From: Caulobacter sp. 602-2 | Lineage (GTDB): Bacteria > Pseudomonadota > Alphaproteobacteria > Caulobacterales > Caulobacteraceae | Length of the DNA: 64,000 nucleotides | Direction: 5' to 3' | NCBI RefSeq assembly: GCF_011043625.1 | Contig: NZ_JAAKGT010000002.1 | Span: forward strand, 186,001 to 250,000 | In this document: positions 44,759 to 53,509 of the stretch, piece after piece | How the letters are laid out: every line of letters starts with the position of its first letter | How positions within the stretch are numbered: the first letter of the stretch is position 1 | The notes under the pieces: generated by a model | What the model was told of the DNA's origin: nothing | What the model saw: the letters and a program-made list of their open reading frames with translations, nothing else | The model's database searches: none | Position numbers and translations under genes: made by a program

Positions 44759-45294
44759 TCCCTGACCTCCGAGATCGGCCCGCCCGACAGCGCTTCCGAC
44801 GCCCGCTGCAACAGATCGCGGCGGCCGCTGACGATGCTCCATCTGACGATGAACGGTACGGCGCAGGCGAAGGCGAGAAAGATCGTCCCAAGAAACAATT
44901 GATGGCCGGGGGAATGGCGCGTGCTCATGCCCGGCACACTGGCCTCCCCCGCCAGAAAGGCCTGGATGATGTCGGGCATCCTGAGGAAACCCGTCAGGGC
45001 GAAGGCGACCCAGGCCCCTATGAAGATCAGATAGAAGTGGTTTTGCAGGAAGCGGCAGTTCACCTGGCTGCCGACCTCGGTTTCTCGCCAGGCCACGAGC
45101 AGCCGGAAACCGGTGCCGCCGCCCTTGTGATGGCGCTCTTCGAGACTGGCCTCGCCCTCGCGGCTCCAACCGACCAGCAACTCGCTCTCGGGATCGCCGG
45201 GCGGACCGACGATCGCCGCAAGCCGCCCTTCCACCTCGGCGGGCGGCAAGGGACTGTCGAACCTCCACGTCTTGCCGCGCGGCCAGCCCCCCAT
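44755..45294 (-). CDS. two-TM hypothetical protein, paralogue triplet member 1
   Basis: 179 residues, the most diverged of the three: WRFDSPLPPAEVEGRLAAIV, a central FRLLVAWRETEVGSQVNCRF, hydrophobic segments (FYLIFIGAWVAFALTGFL; QLFLGTIFLAFACAVPFIV) and a RRDLLQRASEALSGGPISE tail. It starts 7 bp after the ruvB stop, so the triplet is probably transcribed with ruvCAB. Whether the proteins relate to DNA repair or only share the transcript is unknown. Confidence 0.72.
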   Translation of the reverse strand: MGGWPRGKTWRFDSPLPPAEVEGRLAAIVGPPGDPESELLVGWSREGEASLEERHHKGGGTGFRLLVAWRETEVGSQVNCRFLQNHFYLIFIGAWVAFALTGFLRMPDIIQAFLAGEASVPGMSTRHSPGHQLFLGTIFLAFACAVPFIVRWSIVSGRRDLLQRASEALSGGPISEVRE

Positions 45295-45301
45295 GCCCGT
45301 C

Positions 45302-46342
45302 CTATTCGTCGCCGAACAGTCCGCCCTGCGCGCCCGGAGGGGCGGCGGGCGGCGTCAGGCCCAGGTGCAGATAGGCCTTGCCGCAGGCCATGCGGCCGCG
45401 CGGCGTGCGCTGGATGAAGCCCTGCTGCATCAGATAGGGCTCGATGACGTCTTCCACCGCATCGCGGGCCTCGGCGATGGCGTAGGCGATGGTCTCCACG
45501 CCCACCGGCCCGCCGCCGTAGTGCTCGATCATGGCCCGCAGGTAGCGGCGGTCGAGGCTGTCGAGACCGCTCTCGTCGACCTCCAGGCGGGCGAGCGCCA
45601 TGGCCGCGGCCTTGCGGTCGATGACCTGCGCGCCGTCAGCGGTGGCGAAGTCGCGCACCCGGCGCAGCAGCCGGCCGGCGACGCGCGGCGTGCCTCGGGC
45701 GCGCTTGGCGATTTCGTCGGCGCCGTCGTCCGACAGCGGCGCGCCCATCTTGCGCGCGCCGTGCAGCAGCACGTGGCGCAGTTCGCGCGGGGTGTAGAAC
45801 TCCAGCCGCACTGGAATGCCGAAGCGGTCGCGAAGGGGCGTGGCCAGCATGCCCGCCCGCGTCGTGGCGGCCACCAGGGTGAAGGGCGCCAGGTCGATGC
45901 GGATCGAGCGGGCCGAGGGCCCCTCGCCGATCACCAGGTCGAGCACGTGATCTTCCATCGCCGGATAGAGGATTTCCTCGACGTTCGACGACAGCCGGTG
46001 GATCTCGTCGATGAACAGGACGTCGTTGGGCTCGAGATTGGTCAGGATCGCCGCCAGGTCGCCGGGCTTGTTCAGCACCGGGCCGGAGGTGGCGCGGAAG
46101 TTCACGCCCAGTTCGCGGGCGACGATCTGGGCCAGGGTGGTCTTGCCCAGGCCCGGCGGGCCGAACAGCAGCACGTGGTCGAGGGACTCGCCCCGGCCCT
46201 TGGCCGCCTCGATGAAGATCCGCAGGTTGGCCTTGGCCTGCTCCTGGCCGACGAACTCGGCCAGGGTCTGGGGCCGCAGCGCGCGGTCGGTGGACGGAAC
46301 CTGGTCGCCCATCTGGGCCTCGCCGGAGATGATGCGGGTCAT
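45302..46342 (-). CDS. ruvB: Holliday junction branch-migration helicase RuvB
   Basis: 346 residues. A hexameric AAA+ motor that drives branch migration with RuvA. Walker A is [13 protein letters not shown], Walker [14 protein letters not shown], and sensor/arginine-finger regions are [13 protein letters not shown] and [13 protein letters not shown]; the C-terminal winged helix has [22 protein letters not shown] 46342 was chosen; its ribosome site GGAGGGGG lies at the end of an intergenic repeat. ruvA ends about 118 bp upstream, with the repeat between them. Confidence 0.97.
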   Translation of the reverse strand: MTRIISGEAQMGDQVPSTDRALRPQTLAEFVGQEQAKANLRIFIEAAKGRGESLDHVLLFGPPGLGKTTLAQIVARELGVNFRATSGPVLNKPGDLAAILTNLEPNDVLFIDEIHRLSSNVEEILYPAMEDHVLDLVIGEGPSARSIRIDLAPFTLVAATTRAGMLATPLRDRFGIPVRLEFYTPRELRHVLLHGARKMGAPLSDDGADEIAKRARGTPRVAGRLLRRVRDFATADGAQVIDRKAAAMALARLEVDESGLDSLDRRYLRAMIEHYGGGPVGVETIAYAIAEARDAVEDVIEPYLMQQGFIQRTPRGRMACGKAYLHLGLTPPAAPPGAQGGLFGDE

Positions 46343-46347
46343 GCGCT

Positions 46348-46450
46348 GACCCCCTCCGGCCCTTCGGGCCACCTCCCCCAGAGGGGGAGGATCTGAAGCG
46401 CCAAGATGCTCCCCCTCTGGGGGAGCTGTCGCGTAGCGACTGAGGGGGTC
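46348..46450. repeat. composite two-hairpin intergenic repeat inside ruvAB
   Basis: Nearly the exact reverse complement of 10937-11041, including the spacer core (GCGCCAAGAT). It lies between ruvA and ruvB on one transcript, so it will be copied into the mRNA and contributes the GGAGG used by ruvB. Confidence 0.85.
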
Positions 46451-46460
46451 TTACGCCAGA

Positions 46461-47084
46461 TCATCGACCCAGCTCCTGCAGGCCCGCCTTGATCAGCGCC
46501 TGCACGCTGGCGTCATCCCCCAGCTTCGCCGCGGCGGCCTCGACCACGCGGCGGGCGTTCACCTCGGCCACGCCCAGGCCCATCAGGGCGGCGACGGCGT
46601 CGCCGGTGGCGGCGGGCTTGGCAGGGGCCGACGGGGCGGCGGCGGCTGAGGACGGCGCGCTCATCAGCACCGGTCCGTCGGTGATCGGCTTGCCCTTCAG
46701 TTCGGTGACGATGCGCAGGGCGAGCTTGGGCCCCACGCCGCTGGCGCGGCCGACGGCGGCCTTGTCCTCGCGCGCCACCGCCGAGGCCAGTTCGGCCGGC
46801 GAGAGCACGTCGAGCACGGCCATGGCGGCTTTCGGCCCCACGCCCTGGATCGCCTGCAGCAGCACGAAGGCGCGGCGGTCGTCGCGGGTCAGGAAGCCGT
46901 ACAGGCGCAGGCCCTGGTTCTCGCTCCACTGGCTTTCGACGTGGACCAGGGTCTCCTCGCCCAGGGCCGGCAGGCGCTGGAGGGTGCGCTGGCCGCAGCG
47001 GACGATGTAGCCGACGCCCATGACGTCGATCAGGGCCTCTTCCTCGCCGACCTCGGCGACGGCGCCGCGCAGGCGTCCGATCAT
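46461..47084 (-). CDS. ruvA: Holliday junction DNA-binding protein RuvA
   Basis: 207 residues. It binds four-way junctions as a tetramer and loads RuvB. The N-terminal OB domain is [12 protein letters not shown] through [12 protein letters not shown]; helix-hairpin-helix motifs are [17 protein letters not shown] and [21 protein letters not shown] flexible Ala/Pro linker leads to the RuvB-binding domain III ([20 protein letters not shown]). GAGGAG precedes ATG 47084. It overlaps ruvC by 4 nt. Confidence 0.97.
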   Translation of the reverse strand: MIGRLRGAVAEVGEEEALIDVMGVGYIVRCGQRTLQRLPALGEETLVHVESQWSENQGLRLYGFLTRDDRRAFVLLQAIQGVGPKAAMAVLDVLSPAELASAVAREDKAAVGRASGVGPKLALRIVTELKGKPITDGPVLMSAPSSAAAAPSAPAKPAATGDAVAALMGLGVAEVNARRVVEAAAAKLGDDASVQALIKAGLQELGR

Positions 47085-47584
47085 GCGACTCTCCTCGCCG
47101 TGCGGGCGTGGGCGTGGGCGATGGCGACGGCAAGCGCGTCGGCGGCGTCGGCCGTGGGCGAGCCGGCGGTCGGCAGCAGGCGGGCGATCATGAAGGCGAC
47201 CTGGGCCTTGTCGGCCGCGCCGGTGCCCACCACCGCCTTCTTGACCACGGGCGCGGAATATTCGGCCACGATCAGGCCGGCGCGGGCCGGGGCGATCATC
47301 GAGGCGGCGCGGGCGTGGCCCAGCTTCAGCGTCGACTGGGCGTTGGTGTTGACGAAGGTCTCTTCCACCGCCGCCTCGTCGGGGGCGTGCTGCTCGATCA
47401 CCGCGCACACGCCCTCGAACAGGGTCAGCAGGCGGTCGGAGAAGGCGGCCTTCTCATCCGGCGCGATCACGCCGTGGGCGATGTGGGTGATGCGCGAGCC
47501 GGCCACGCCGATCACGCCCCAGCCGGTGCGGCGGAGGCCCGGATCGAGACCGAGGATGCGCAGGGGACGATTCGCGTTCATCAT
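47081..47584 (-). CDS. ruvC: Holliday junction resolvase RuvC
   Basis: 167 residues. An endonuclease that cuts Holliday junctions symmetrically. The acidic active-site residues are in [17 protein letters not shown] (D14), [11 protein letters not shown], and the C-terminal [15 protein letters not shown]. The first gene of ruvCAB here; the 158-bp gap to the divergent M20 peptidase should hold the promoter. I did not find a GTTC-N7-GTTC LexA box there. The ATG at 47584 or the adjacent ATG 47581 may be the start. Confidence 0.96.
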   Translation of the reverse strand: MMNANRPLRILGLDPGLRRTGWGVIGVAGSRITHIAHGVIAPDEKAAFSDRLLTLFEGVCAVIEQHAPDEAAVEETFVNTNAQSTLKLGHARAASMIAPARAGLIVAEYSAPVVKKAVVGTGAADKAQVAFMIARLLPTAGSPTADAADALAVAIAHAHARTARRVA

Positions 47585-47742
47585 GTGTTCTCGCAGTCTC
47601 GCCCTTTCCTGTCGCCAGGAAAAGCCGCGTCATGCTTAAGCACGGGTTAATGCAAAGCCCTTGTTTGGCGCATGTGGCTTGCGCGCGGACGCGAAGCCCG
47701 CTCCTGTTCCGGCCACGTTTTGCGACACTCGAAGGTCGGACC

Positions 47743-49173
47743 ATGCGCCTGAAGGCCCTTTTCGCCACCACCGCGGCCCTCGCCGCCCTTCCCGTCCTGG
47801 GCCACGCCCAGCCGACGCCCGGCCCGCAGGTCACGCCCCGCGCCGACCAGAGCGCCTTCCGCGAGCTCTACAAGGAGCTGGTCGAGATCGACACCACCCT
47901 GTCCAAGGGCAGCTGCACCGCCGCGGCCGAGGCCATGGGCGCGCGCCTGAAGGCGGCCGGCTATCCGGAAGCCGACGTCAAGGTCGTGGTCGATCCGAAG
48001 TATCCGCGCGAGGGCAGCCTGGTGGCCGTGCTGCGCGGCACCGACGCCAAGTCCAAGCCCATGCTGCTGCTGGCCCACATCGACGTGGTCGAGGCCAAGC
48101 GCGAGGACTGGACGCGCGACCCGTTCAAGCTGGTCGAGGAGAACGGCTACTTCTACGGACGCGGCACGTCGGACGACAAGGCGCAGGCCGCCATCTGGGC
48201 CGACACCCTGGTCCGCCTCAAGCAGAGCGGCTTCAAGCCCAAGCGCGATATCAAGATGGCGCTGACCTGCGGCGAGGAGAGCGAGGGCTACAACGGCATC
48301 GGGGACCTGGTGAAGAACCACCGTCCGCTGGTCGACGCCGAGTTCGCGCTGAACGAGGGCGCCGACGGCTTGCTGGACGAGACCGGCAAGGAGGTGGTGC
48401 TCGAGGTGCAGGCCGGCGAGAAGGTCTATCAGGACTTCACCCTGACCGCGACGAACCCCGGCGGCCACTCCAGCCGCCCCGTGCCCGACAACGCCATCTA
48501 TCACCTGACGGCCGCCGTCGACCGCATCGGCGCCTACCAGTTCCCGACCCGCTTCATCGACGCCACGCGCGGCTACTTCACCCAGATGCAGGCCCGCGTG
48601 CCGGCCGAGCAGGCCGCCGCCATGAAGGCGCTAGTCGCCGACGTCAGCGATCCGGCCGCCCTGAAGGTGCTGACCAAGGACGCCGGCTGGAACTCGATCC
48701 TGCGCACCACGTGCGTGGCCACCATGGTCAACGCCGGCCACGCGCCCAACGCCCTGCCCCAGCGCGCCACCGCCAACATCAACTGCCGCATCCTGCCAGG
48801 CACGCCGGTCGAGGAGGTGAAGGCCAAGCTGACCGAACTGGTCGCCGACCCGGCCGTCACCGTCACCCTGGCCCACGAGGCCAAGCCGGTCTCTCCGCCC
48901 CCGGCCCTGACGCCGGCGATCATGGGCCCGATCCAGAAGAACGCCGCCAAGCAATGGCCCGGCGTGCCGATCGTGCCGATCCTGCTGACCGGCGCCACCG
49001 ACGGCGTGCACACCAACGCCGCCGGCATCCCGACCTATGGCGTCAGCGGCCTGTTCGGCAACGCGGACGGCGACGGCGTGCACGGCCTCAACGAGCGCAT
49101 GCGGGTGAAGTCGCTCTATGACGGGCGGGATTTCCTCTACGCGCTGGTCAAGGACTACGCGGGCGGGAAGTAG
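47743..49173 (+). CDS. exported M20 family metallopeptidase
   Basis: 476 residues: a signal peptide (LKALFATTAALAALPVLGHA) and an M20 zinc peptidase. Metal ligands and catalytic residues fit LLLAHIDVVEAKREDW (His, Asp), YGRGTSDDKAQAA (bridging Asp), LTCGEESEGYNG (catalytic Glu pair), NEGADG and the final DGVHGLNER (His). The dimerisation domain has NPGGHSSRPVPDNAIYHL. It is probably a periplasmic peptidase or amidase supplying amino acids. ATG 47743 follows GAAGG and places the signal at the N-terminus. Confidence 0.92.
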   Translation: MRLKALFATTAALAALPVLGHAQPTPGPQVTPRADQSAFRELYKELVEIDTTLSKGSCTAAAEAMGARLKAAGYPEADVKVVVDPKYPREGSLVAVLRGTDAKSKPMLLLAHIDVVEAKREDWTRDPFKLVEENGYFYGRGTSDDKAQAAIWADTLVRLKQSGFKPKRDIKMALTCGEESEGYNGIGDLVKNHRPLVDAEFALNEGADGLLDETGKEVVLEVQAGEKVYQDFTLTATNPGGHSSRPVPDNAIYHLTAAVDRIGAYQFPTRFIDATRGYFTQMQARVPAEQAAAMKALVADVSDPAALKVLTKDAGWNSILRTTCVATMVNAGHAPNALPQRATANINCRILPGTPVEEVKAKLTELVADPAVTVTLAHEAKPVSPPPALTPAIMGPIQKNAAKQWPGVPIVPILLTGATDGVHTNAAGIPTYGVSGLFGNADGDGVHGLNERMRVKSLYDGRDFLYALVKDYAGGK

Positions 49174-49253
49174 GGCGTCGAACGCGTCGGGGCGTCGGGG
49201 CGTCGTCGCCATGGCGGCGCCCCCGCGCATTTGAAAGATCGGGGGACAGGCGC

Positions 49254-49745
49254 GTGTATTTTCCGGATCTGAGCCCCTACAGCTACGGCAAGGGGATCGT
49301 CGAGGTCGGCGTCTACAACGTCGGCTGGCTGTCGAGCGCCCGCGACTATTCCCAAGGGCCCTGCCCCGAGGGCTTCCTCGCCAGGATCGACCAACGGGCG
49401 CAGTCGCCGGTGAACCTCTTTCGGGGCAGCCACCTGTGCGAGTTCTGCCCGCCTCCGGAAACGGAGATCCGCAACGGGATGGAGATCATCAAGCCGCTCC
49501 CGGAAAGAATGGGCGACGGCGAGATCCGGGTCGTCGGGCGCGACGGCGCCGTCTACGCCGCGCCGGTGATGATCGCCCACTACATACGCGAGCACGGCTA
49601 CCTGCCGCCCCGGCAGTTCATCGACGCCGTCTTCGAGGATCGCCCGCCCAGCGACAAGCCGCGCCTGACCATCGGCGTGATCGGCGACGACGACAAAACG
49701 CGGCTGCTGGCCACCCTGTCCGAGATCGCCAACCAGCCGAAATAG
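49254..49745 (+). CDS. conserved hypothetical protein with Cys motif
   Basis: 163 residues, cytoplasmic. It begins MYFPDLSPYSYG and contains VGWLSSARDYSQGPCPEGFL, GSHLCEFCPPP, GEIRVVGRDGAVYAAPVMIA and HYIREHGYLPPRQFIDAVF. The H-L-C-x-x-C cluster plus an earlier Cys could bind zinc. I recall this start and cluster from an uncharacterised family found in scattered bacteria, but cannot name a function. It starts at GTG 49254. It is convergent with the RecF-like ATPase, 6 bp apart. Confidence 0.7.
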   Translation: MYFPDLSPYSYGKGIVEVGVYNVGWLSSARDYSQGPCPEGFLARIDQRAQSPVNLFRGSHLCEFCPPPETEIRNGMEIIKPLPERMGDGEIRVVGRDGAVYAAPVMIAHYIREHGYLPPRQFIDAVFEDRPPSDKPRLTIGVIGDDDKTRLLATLSEIANQPK

Positions 49746-49751
49746 GGCCGT

Positions 49752-50891
49752 TCAGTCCTCCTCGTCTTCGTCGTCGTTGAAGGCGCCGAAACGGGTCAGG
49801 CCCTCGATCTGGGTCGCGCCGCCGCGCTTGAGCACAGTGCGCACCTTGCCCGCGCCGCTGGCGGCCACAGCGTCGGCCAGTTCGCGCGAGTGGGTGACCA
49901 GCCAGACCTGCGAGCGACGGGCGGCTCGCACGATCAGCGAGGCCAGCGGCTCCATCAGGTCGGGATGCAGGCTGGCCTCGGGCTCGTTCAGGGCGATGAA
50001 CGGCGGCAGACGATAGGACAGCAGCGCTCCGGCCAGGCCCAGGAACTGCAACGTGCCGTCCGACAGCTCCGCGGCCTCGAACAGGCGCTGGGGGAAGTCC
50101 GGATAGGTGAGGCCGAAGCTCGCCCAGCGACCGGGCGCCGGGATGTGCAGGCACGCGCCCGGAAAGGCCCGGTCGACGGCCTCGTCCAGGTCGGCCGTGT
50201 CCTGCCGGATATGGGCCAGGGTGGCGAACACCGCGGCCAGGTCGGCGCCGTCCGAGGCCAGGGTCGGGGTCGCCACGGCGGGACAGGGCCGGCGCAGCGG
50301 CGAGTCCGCGTCGGTGCGCAGGCCGTGATAGAACCGCCACTGCAGCAGGGTGCGGCGCACGGCGTCCAGCTCGGGATAGCGCGAGGGATCCTCCAGCCGG
50401 CCCAGCACCGTCTCGGACGGCAGCAGGTCGATGTCGAGGTCGGCGGGCCGGCCATCGCCGTCGCGCGCCATGACCGAGGCGCCCTTGCGGTCCAGCAGCC
50501 GCACCGTGCGGGCGCGGGTGACCAGCGACAGGCTCTCAGTCTTGATCTGCGGCTCGTTCTCGAAAGCCGCGGCGGTCACTCTCTGCGGAAAGCCGACCAC
50601 CACCTCGTAGCGATAGACGGTGGCGCCGTGCTCCAGGCCGACAGCCAGGGTCAGTTCCGGCTGGCCGCGACGCTGCCCCGCCCACAGCGCCGACTGCAGG
50701 CCGCCCTGCCGCACGAGGTCGCCGGCCAGGGTGTTCGCCGCGGCCGACCGCAGCAGTTCCAGCGCGCCGTAGAGGTTGCTCTTGCCCACGCCGTTGGCGC
50801 CGACGAAGACGTCGAGATCCGAGAACGGATAGGCCACCCGCATGAGCGAGCGATAGCCTTCGGCTTTGAAGTCCCGGGCCGTCAGGCTCAT
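49752..50891 (-). CDS. RecF/SMC-like AAA ATPase
   Basis: 379 residues. The ATPase is of the ABC/SMC type without a long coiled coil: Walker A GANGVGKSN (residues 31-39), signature-like ELSDGTLQFLGLAGAL, Walker B IALNEPEASLHPDL and H-loop WLVTHSRELADAV. No TOPRIM or nuclease domain is attached, unlike OLD proteins. The acidic tail (FNDDEDEED) is unusual. Such stand-alone ATPases occur in repair and sometimes in defence pairs; here the next gene is convergent, so a partner is not evident. Confidence 0.85.
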   Translation of the reverse strand: MSLTARDFKAEGYRSLMRVAYPFSDLDVFVGANGVGKSNLYGALELLRSAAANTLAGDLVRQGGLQSALWAGQRRGQPELTLAVGLEHGATVYRYEVVVGFPQRVTAAAFENEPQIKTESLSLVTRARTVRLLDRKGASVMARDGDGRPADLDIDLLPSETVLGRLEDPSRYPELDAVRRTLLQWRFYHGLRTDADSPLRRPCPAVATPTLASDGADLAAVFATLAHIRQDTADLDEAVDRAFPGACLHIPAPGRWASFGLTYPDFPQRLFEAAELSDGTLQFLGLAGALLSYRLPPFIALNEPEASLHPDLMEPLASLIVRAARRSQVWLVTHSRELADAVAASGAGKVRTVLKRGGATQIEGLTRFGAFNDDEDEED

Positions 50892-50921
50892 GCATCGACT
50901 CGCGCTAAGGATGCGCCAAAC

Positions 50922-51866
50922 TTAGAGCGCGCCGGACGCTTCCACCAACTCCACCCAGCCGAACAGGGCCTTTAGGATCAGGGCGCGCACCACCGGGGCG
51001 TCGACGCCCACGCAGACCTCGGCGTTGGGCTCGCCCTCGACGCGCTCGATGCGCCCCTGGCGTTCGCCGTCGAGGATCACCCGCAGGCGCGCCGGCTCGA
51101 AGGCGAAGGCCTCGGGCGCCGCCAGGCTGGCGGCGGCCACCGCATCGTGGGGGTGGCACCCCTCCGCGCCCCAGGCCTTCTGATGGAAGGCGATGTAGGG
51201 GCCCGCCGCGCGGGTCAGACGCACCGACAGCGGACTGCCGCAGCAGCGCGCGCCGCTGTCGAGGTCGGCGGCGGTGATGGTCACCTGGCTGGTGACGTCC
51301 AGCGGCACGAGGCGCGGCTTGACCCCCGCCTCCAGGATCCGGGCCAGGGCCTCGGGATCGCTCCAGCTGTTGAAGTCGGCGCCGCCGGCGGCCTTGCCCT
51401 GCACGGAAAAGGCGCCGGCCATGATCGTCGGCGACCAGCCGCGGAAGGCGGCCGGATCGTCCAGCAGGCCCAACGCCAGGTTGGTCAGCGGCCCCAGGAA
51501 CAGGCCCTTCACCCGTCGCCGCGCCAGGAAAGCCAGCAGGCTGACCCCGTGGCCGCGATCCAGTTCCGGCAGTTTCCAGCGCTGCGAAAAGCCCGCGCCG
51601 TTCAGCCCGTCGGGACCGTGGGCCGGCCGCATCCGCTCGACCCGTCGCCGGGCCAGGCCCGCGCCGGCGCCGATATAGACCTCGGCCGCGCAGCCGGCGA
51701 GGCGCAGCACGCCCCGCGCATTGGCCGCGGCCTGGTCGACATAGGTGTTGCCGAACACGGCCGACACCGAGCCCACCTCGACGATCTCGCGGGCCCGCGC
51801 CAGCAGGGCCAGGGCGAGAGCGTCGTCCACGCCGCAGTCGGTGTCGATGTGCAGACGAAGCGCCAT
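50922..51866 (-). CDS. inosine-uridine preferring nucleoside hydrolase family protein
   Basis: 314 residues. It cleaves the N-glycosidic bond of ribonucleosides for purine or pyrimidine salvage. The calcium-binding motif is LHIDTDCGVDDALAL, where the family pattern DTDxGxDDxxAL has Cys at one position. Further landmarks are LFLGPLTNLALGLL, GADFNSWSDPEA and the late HPHDAVAA. ATG 51866 matches the family N-terminus; ATG 51878 is also possible. Substrate preference cannot be predicted reliably. Confidence 0.92.
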   Translation of the reverse strand: MALRLHIDTDCGVDDALALALLARAREIVEVGSVSAVFGNTYVDQAAANARGVLRLAGCAAEVYIGAGAGLARRRVERMRPAHGPDGLNGAGFSQRWKLPELDRGHGVSLLAFLARRRVKGLFLGPLTNLALGLLDDPAAFRGWSPTIMAGAFSVQGKAAGGADFNSWSDPEALARILEAGVKPRLVPLDVTSQVTITAADLDSGARCCGSPLSVRLTRAAGPYIAFHQKAWGAEGCHPHDAVAAASLAAPEAFAFEPARLRVILDGERQGRIERVEGEPNAEVCVGVDAPVVRALILKALFGWVELVEASGAL

Positions 51867-51921
51867 GGCCCCGATCATAACCGATCAGCGGGCGCGCCCG
51901 GAAGCCGTCGGCGAGCGCCGT

Positions 51922-52614
51922 TCAGTCCTTTCTGGGCAGGATGTCGAACTCGACCACCCGCTGGTCTTCCTCCAGGCGCCGGGCCAGCTCGCCCAGCCGC
52001 AGCGTCCCCTTTCCAGAGAACGATCCGGCCAGCTCGAACAGCGTCCCCCCGCCGATCAGTCGCTGGTTGATGCGGCCGCCTTCCAGCTCGAAGCTCGCCA
52101 GCAACCCGCGCAACTGCGCCTCGTCGACCAGGGCCTCGCGCCGGAAGCGCACGGCGATGTCGGCATAGTTCTTCTGCGGCATGTGGCGGTCGAGCCAGCG
52201 GGCGGCGCTGAGCACCACCACGCTGAGCACCGTGCCGGCGATCGCCAGGTCGTAGAGCGCCATGCCGAACAGCATGCCCAGCGCCGAGGTGATCCACAGC
52301 GAGGCCGCCGTGGTCAGGCCATGGACCGACACCCCCTGCTGGAAGATCACCCCGCCGCACAGGAAACCCACGCCGGTCAGCACCCCGTGCGCCATGCGGA
52401 CGGGATCGATGCGGACGGTCTCCAGCGGCGTGTCGCCCATCCACTTCAACTGGTGCACGGCCGCCAGCATCAGCAGGGCCGAGGCCAGCGACACCAGCAT
52501 GTGGGTGCGCAGGCCCGCGGGCCGCGAGCGGTATTCGCGCTCGAAACCGACCACGGCGCCGGCCGCCAGGGCGCCCAGCACGGGCAGAACATATTGCAGG
52601 GAGACGCCGTCCAT
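51922..52614 (-). CDS. MgtC/SapB family inner-membrane protein
   Basis: 230 residues. The N-terminal MgtC domain has about five helices with the family signature VGFEREYRSRPAGLRTHMLV and GVLTGVGFLCGGVIFQQG. A cytoplasmic ACT-like C-terminal domain follows (ADIAVRFRREALVDEAQLRG). MgtC proteins affect growth in low magnesium or inside host cells, often by modulating other proteins. ATG 52614 lacks a strong ribosome site. The leader upstream holds a strong hairpin (52665-52699) flanked by direct repeats, possibly regulatory. Confidence 0.9.
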   Translation of the reverse strand: MDGVSLQYVLPVLGALAAGAVVGFEREYRSRPAGLRTHMLVSLASALLMLAAVHQLKWMGDTPLETVRIDPVRMAHGVLTGVGFLCGGVIFQQGVSVHGLTTAASLWITSALGMLFGMALYDLAIAGTVLSVVVLSAARWLDRHMPQKNYADIAVRFRREALVDEAQLRGLLASFELEGGRINQRLIGGGTLFELAGSFSGKGTLRLGELARRLEEDQRVVEFDILPRKD

Positions 52615-52790
52615 GGCGGTGAAACGGCCAAGCGGAGCAAGAGGTTCGCCGGCTCGCCCAAGGCCCTTCCGCCTCCAAACGGGGGGAAGAGGCGGAAGGA
52701 ACCCCGGCTCGCCCGCCTCCAGGGTTGGGGGACGGGGGTCGGCGGGCGCGCGGCAGGGCGACGCCTTCACGTGGACGCCGCCTCCATGTT
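52615..52790 (-). promoter_or_regulatory. structured leader upstream of the MgtC-family gene
   Basis: CCTTCCGCCTC (52665-52675) pairs with GAGGCGGAAGG (52689-52699), an 11-bp perfect stem with a 13-nt loop. The 9-nt direct repeat GGCTCGCCC flanks it at 52651-52659 and 52706-52714. Together they could form alternative structures in the leader RNA. I could not match it to a known riboswitch class. Confidence 0.4.
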
Positions 52791-52839
52791 CGCAGCTACG
52801 GCGGCCGTCGCGAGACGGATGCGCGCCCCCTCGAAAAAG

Positions 52840-53067
52840 TCAGCTGAAGCCGTTGACCATCTTGCGCAGGCGGCGGGCGATGTCCTCGGGACGATCGGCG
52901 ATCTGGTGGAACAGGGCCTGGACCTCGGCCTCCTCCAGGCCGGCGGCGCGCAGGGTGCGCCAGGCGCCCAGCAGCGCGGCCAGGGCCACTTCCTGGCGGT
53001 CGGGAACAGCGGCGGCGACGGACATGGCGGTGGCCTCTTCAAGAACCGGGAGCGCCACAATGTTCAT
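52840..53067 (-). CDS. small hypothetical protein (75 aa)
   Basis: 75 residues, helical and soluble: VALAALLGAWRTLRAAGLEE, AEVQALFHQIADRPEDIARR and a KMVNGFS end. No family is recognised. The start may be ATG 53067 or ATG 53025 (MSVAAAVPD), the latter with AGAGG at a good distance. It lies between the MgtC leader and a hairpin, and may be expressed separately. Confidence 0.55.
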   Translation of the reverse strand: MNIVALPVLEEATAMSVAAAVPDRQEVALAALLGAWRTLRAAGLEEAEVQALFHQIADRPEDIARRLRKMVNGFS

Positions 53068-53085
53068 TTTTTGTTCTCAATGACA

Positions 53086-53117
53086 AGCCCCGACGCCGAG
53101 GGTTCGGCGCCGGGGCT
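53086..53117 (-). terminator. hairpin after the glycine-zipper gene, probable terminator
   Basis: On the minus strand AGCCCCGGCGCCGA pairs, with one mismatch, with CGGCGTCGGGGCT, followed by TGTCATT. It lies 9 bp after the stop at 53126. The T-run is weak. Confidence 0.55.
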
Positions 53118-53125
53118 GAAAGGCC

Positions 53126-53509
53126 TTAGCGGCAGACGGTGCGTTCGTAGACCGTGCCGCTGTAGCGGTCGTAGTCTCGCGTGGTCCAGCAGTCGCTGCG
53201 ATGGCGGCGCGGACCGTAGTCGTAGCCGTAGTAGCGCGGCGGCGGGGCGCGATAGCCGTAGTCGTAGCCATAGGCCGGACGACCGTAATAGCGGTCGCCC
53301 CGACGGTCGTTGTTCAGCGACGAACCGATGGCCAGGCCCACGATGCCGCCGACGATGGCGGCGGCCGCGGCGTCGTTGCCGCGATCGCGGTGATAGTGGC
53401 GACCACGGCGCCAGTCGTCGGCCGAGGCCTGGGTGCTGGCGGCGATCATGGTCAGGGCGGCCAGGCCGGCGGCCGCGCCGCCGAGGATCTTGAACGGTTT
53501 GAAAGCCAT
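53126..53509 (-). CDS. secreted glycine-zipper protein rich in Tyr and Arg
   Basis: 127 residues: a signal peptide (FKILGGAAAGLAALTMIAASTQASA), a glycine-zipper segment (AAAAAIVGGIVGLAIGSSLNN), then a Tyr/Arg/Pro-rich tail (for example YYGRPAYGYDYGYRAPPPRY) ending in two Cys-containing strands. Proteins of this type sit in the envelope and are often induced by stress. AAGGAGG precedes ATG 53509; an in-frame start at 53617 adds a non-coding-like stretch. Confidence 0.75.
   Translation of the reverse strand: MAFKPFKILGGAAAGLAALTMIAASTQASADDWRRGRHYHRDRGNDAAAAAIVGGIVGLAIGSSLNNDRRGDRYYGRPAYGYDYGYRAPPPRYYGYDYGPRRHRSDCWTTRDYDRYSGTVYERTVCR

Noticed and set aside
47585..47742. LexA (SOS) box upstream of ruvC
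   Set aside because: I looked for GTTC-N7-GTTC on both strands; only single half-sites such as GTTC near 47586 are present at the wrong spacing.
49752..50891. OLD-family nuclease or complete anti-phage system
   Set aside because: There is no TOPRIM domain and no co-directional partner gene, so a defence system is not supported.
52615..52790. Known riboswitch (guanidine, Mn or Mg class) before mgtC
   Set aside because: The hairpin is real, but I could not find the conserved loop motifs of these classes, so only a generic leader is reported.
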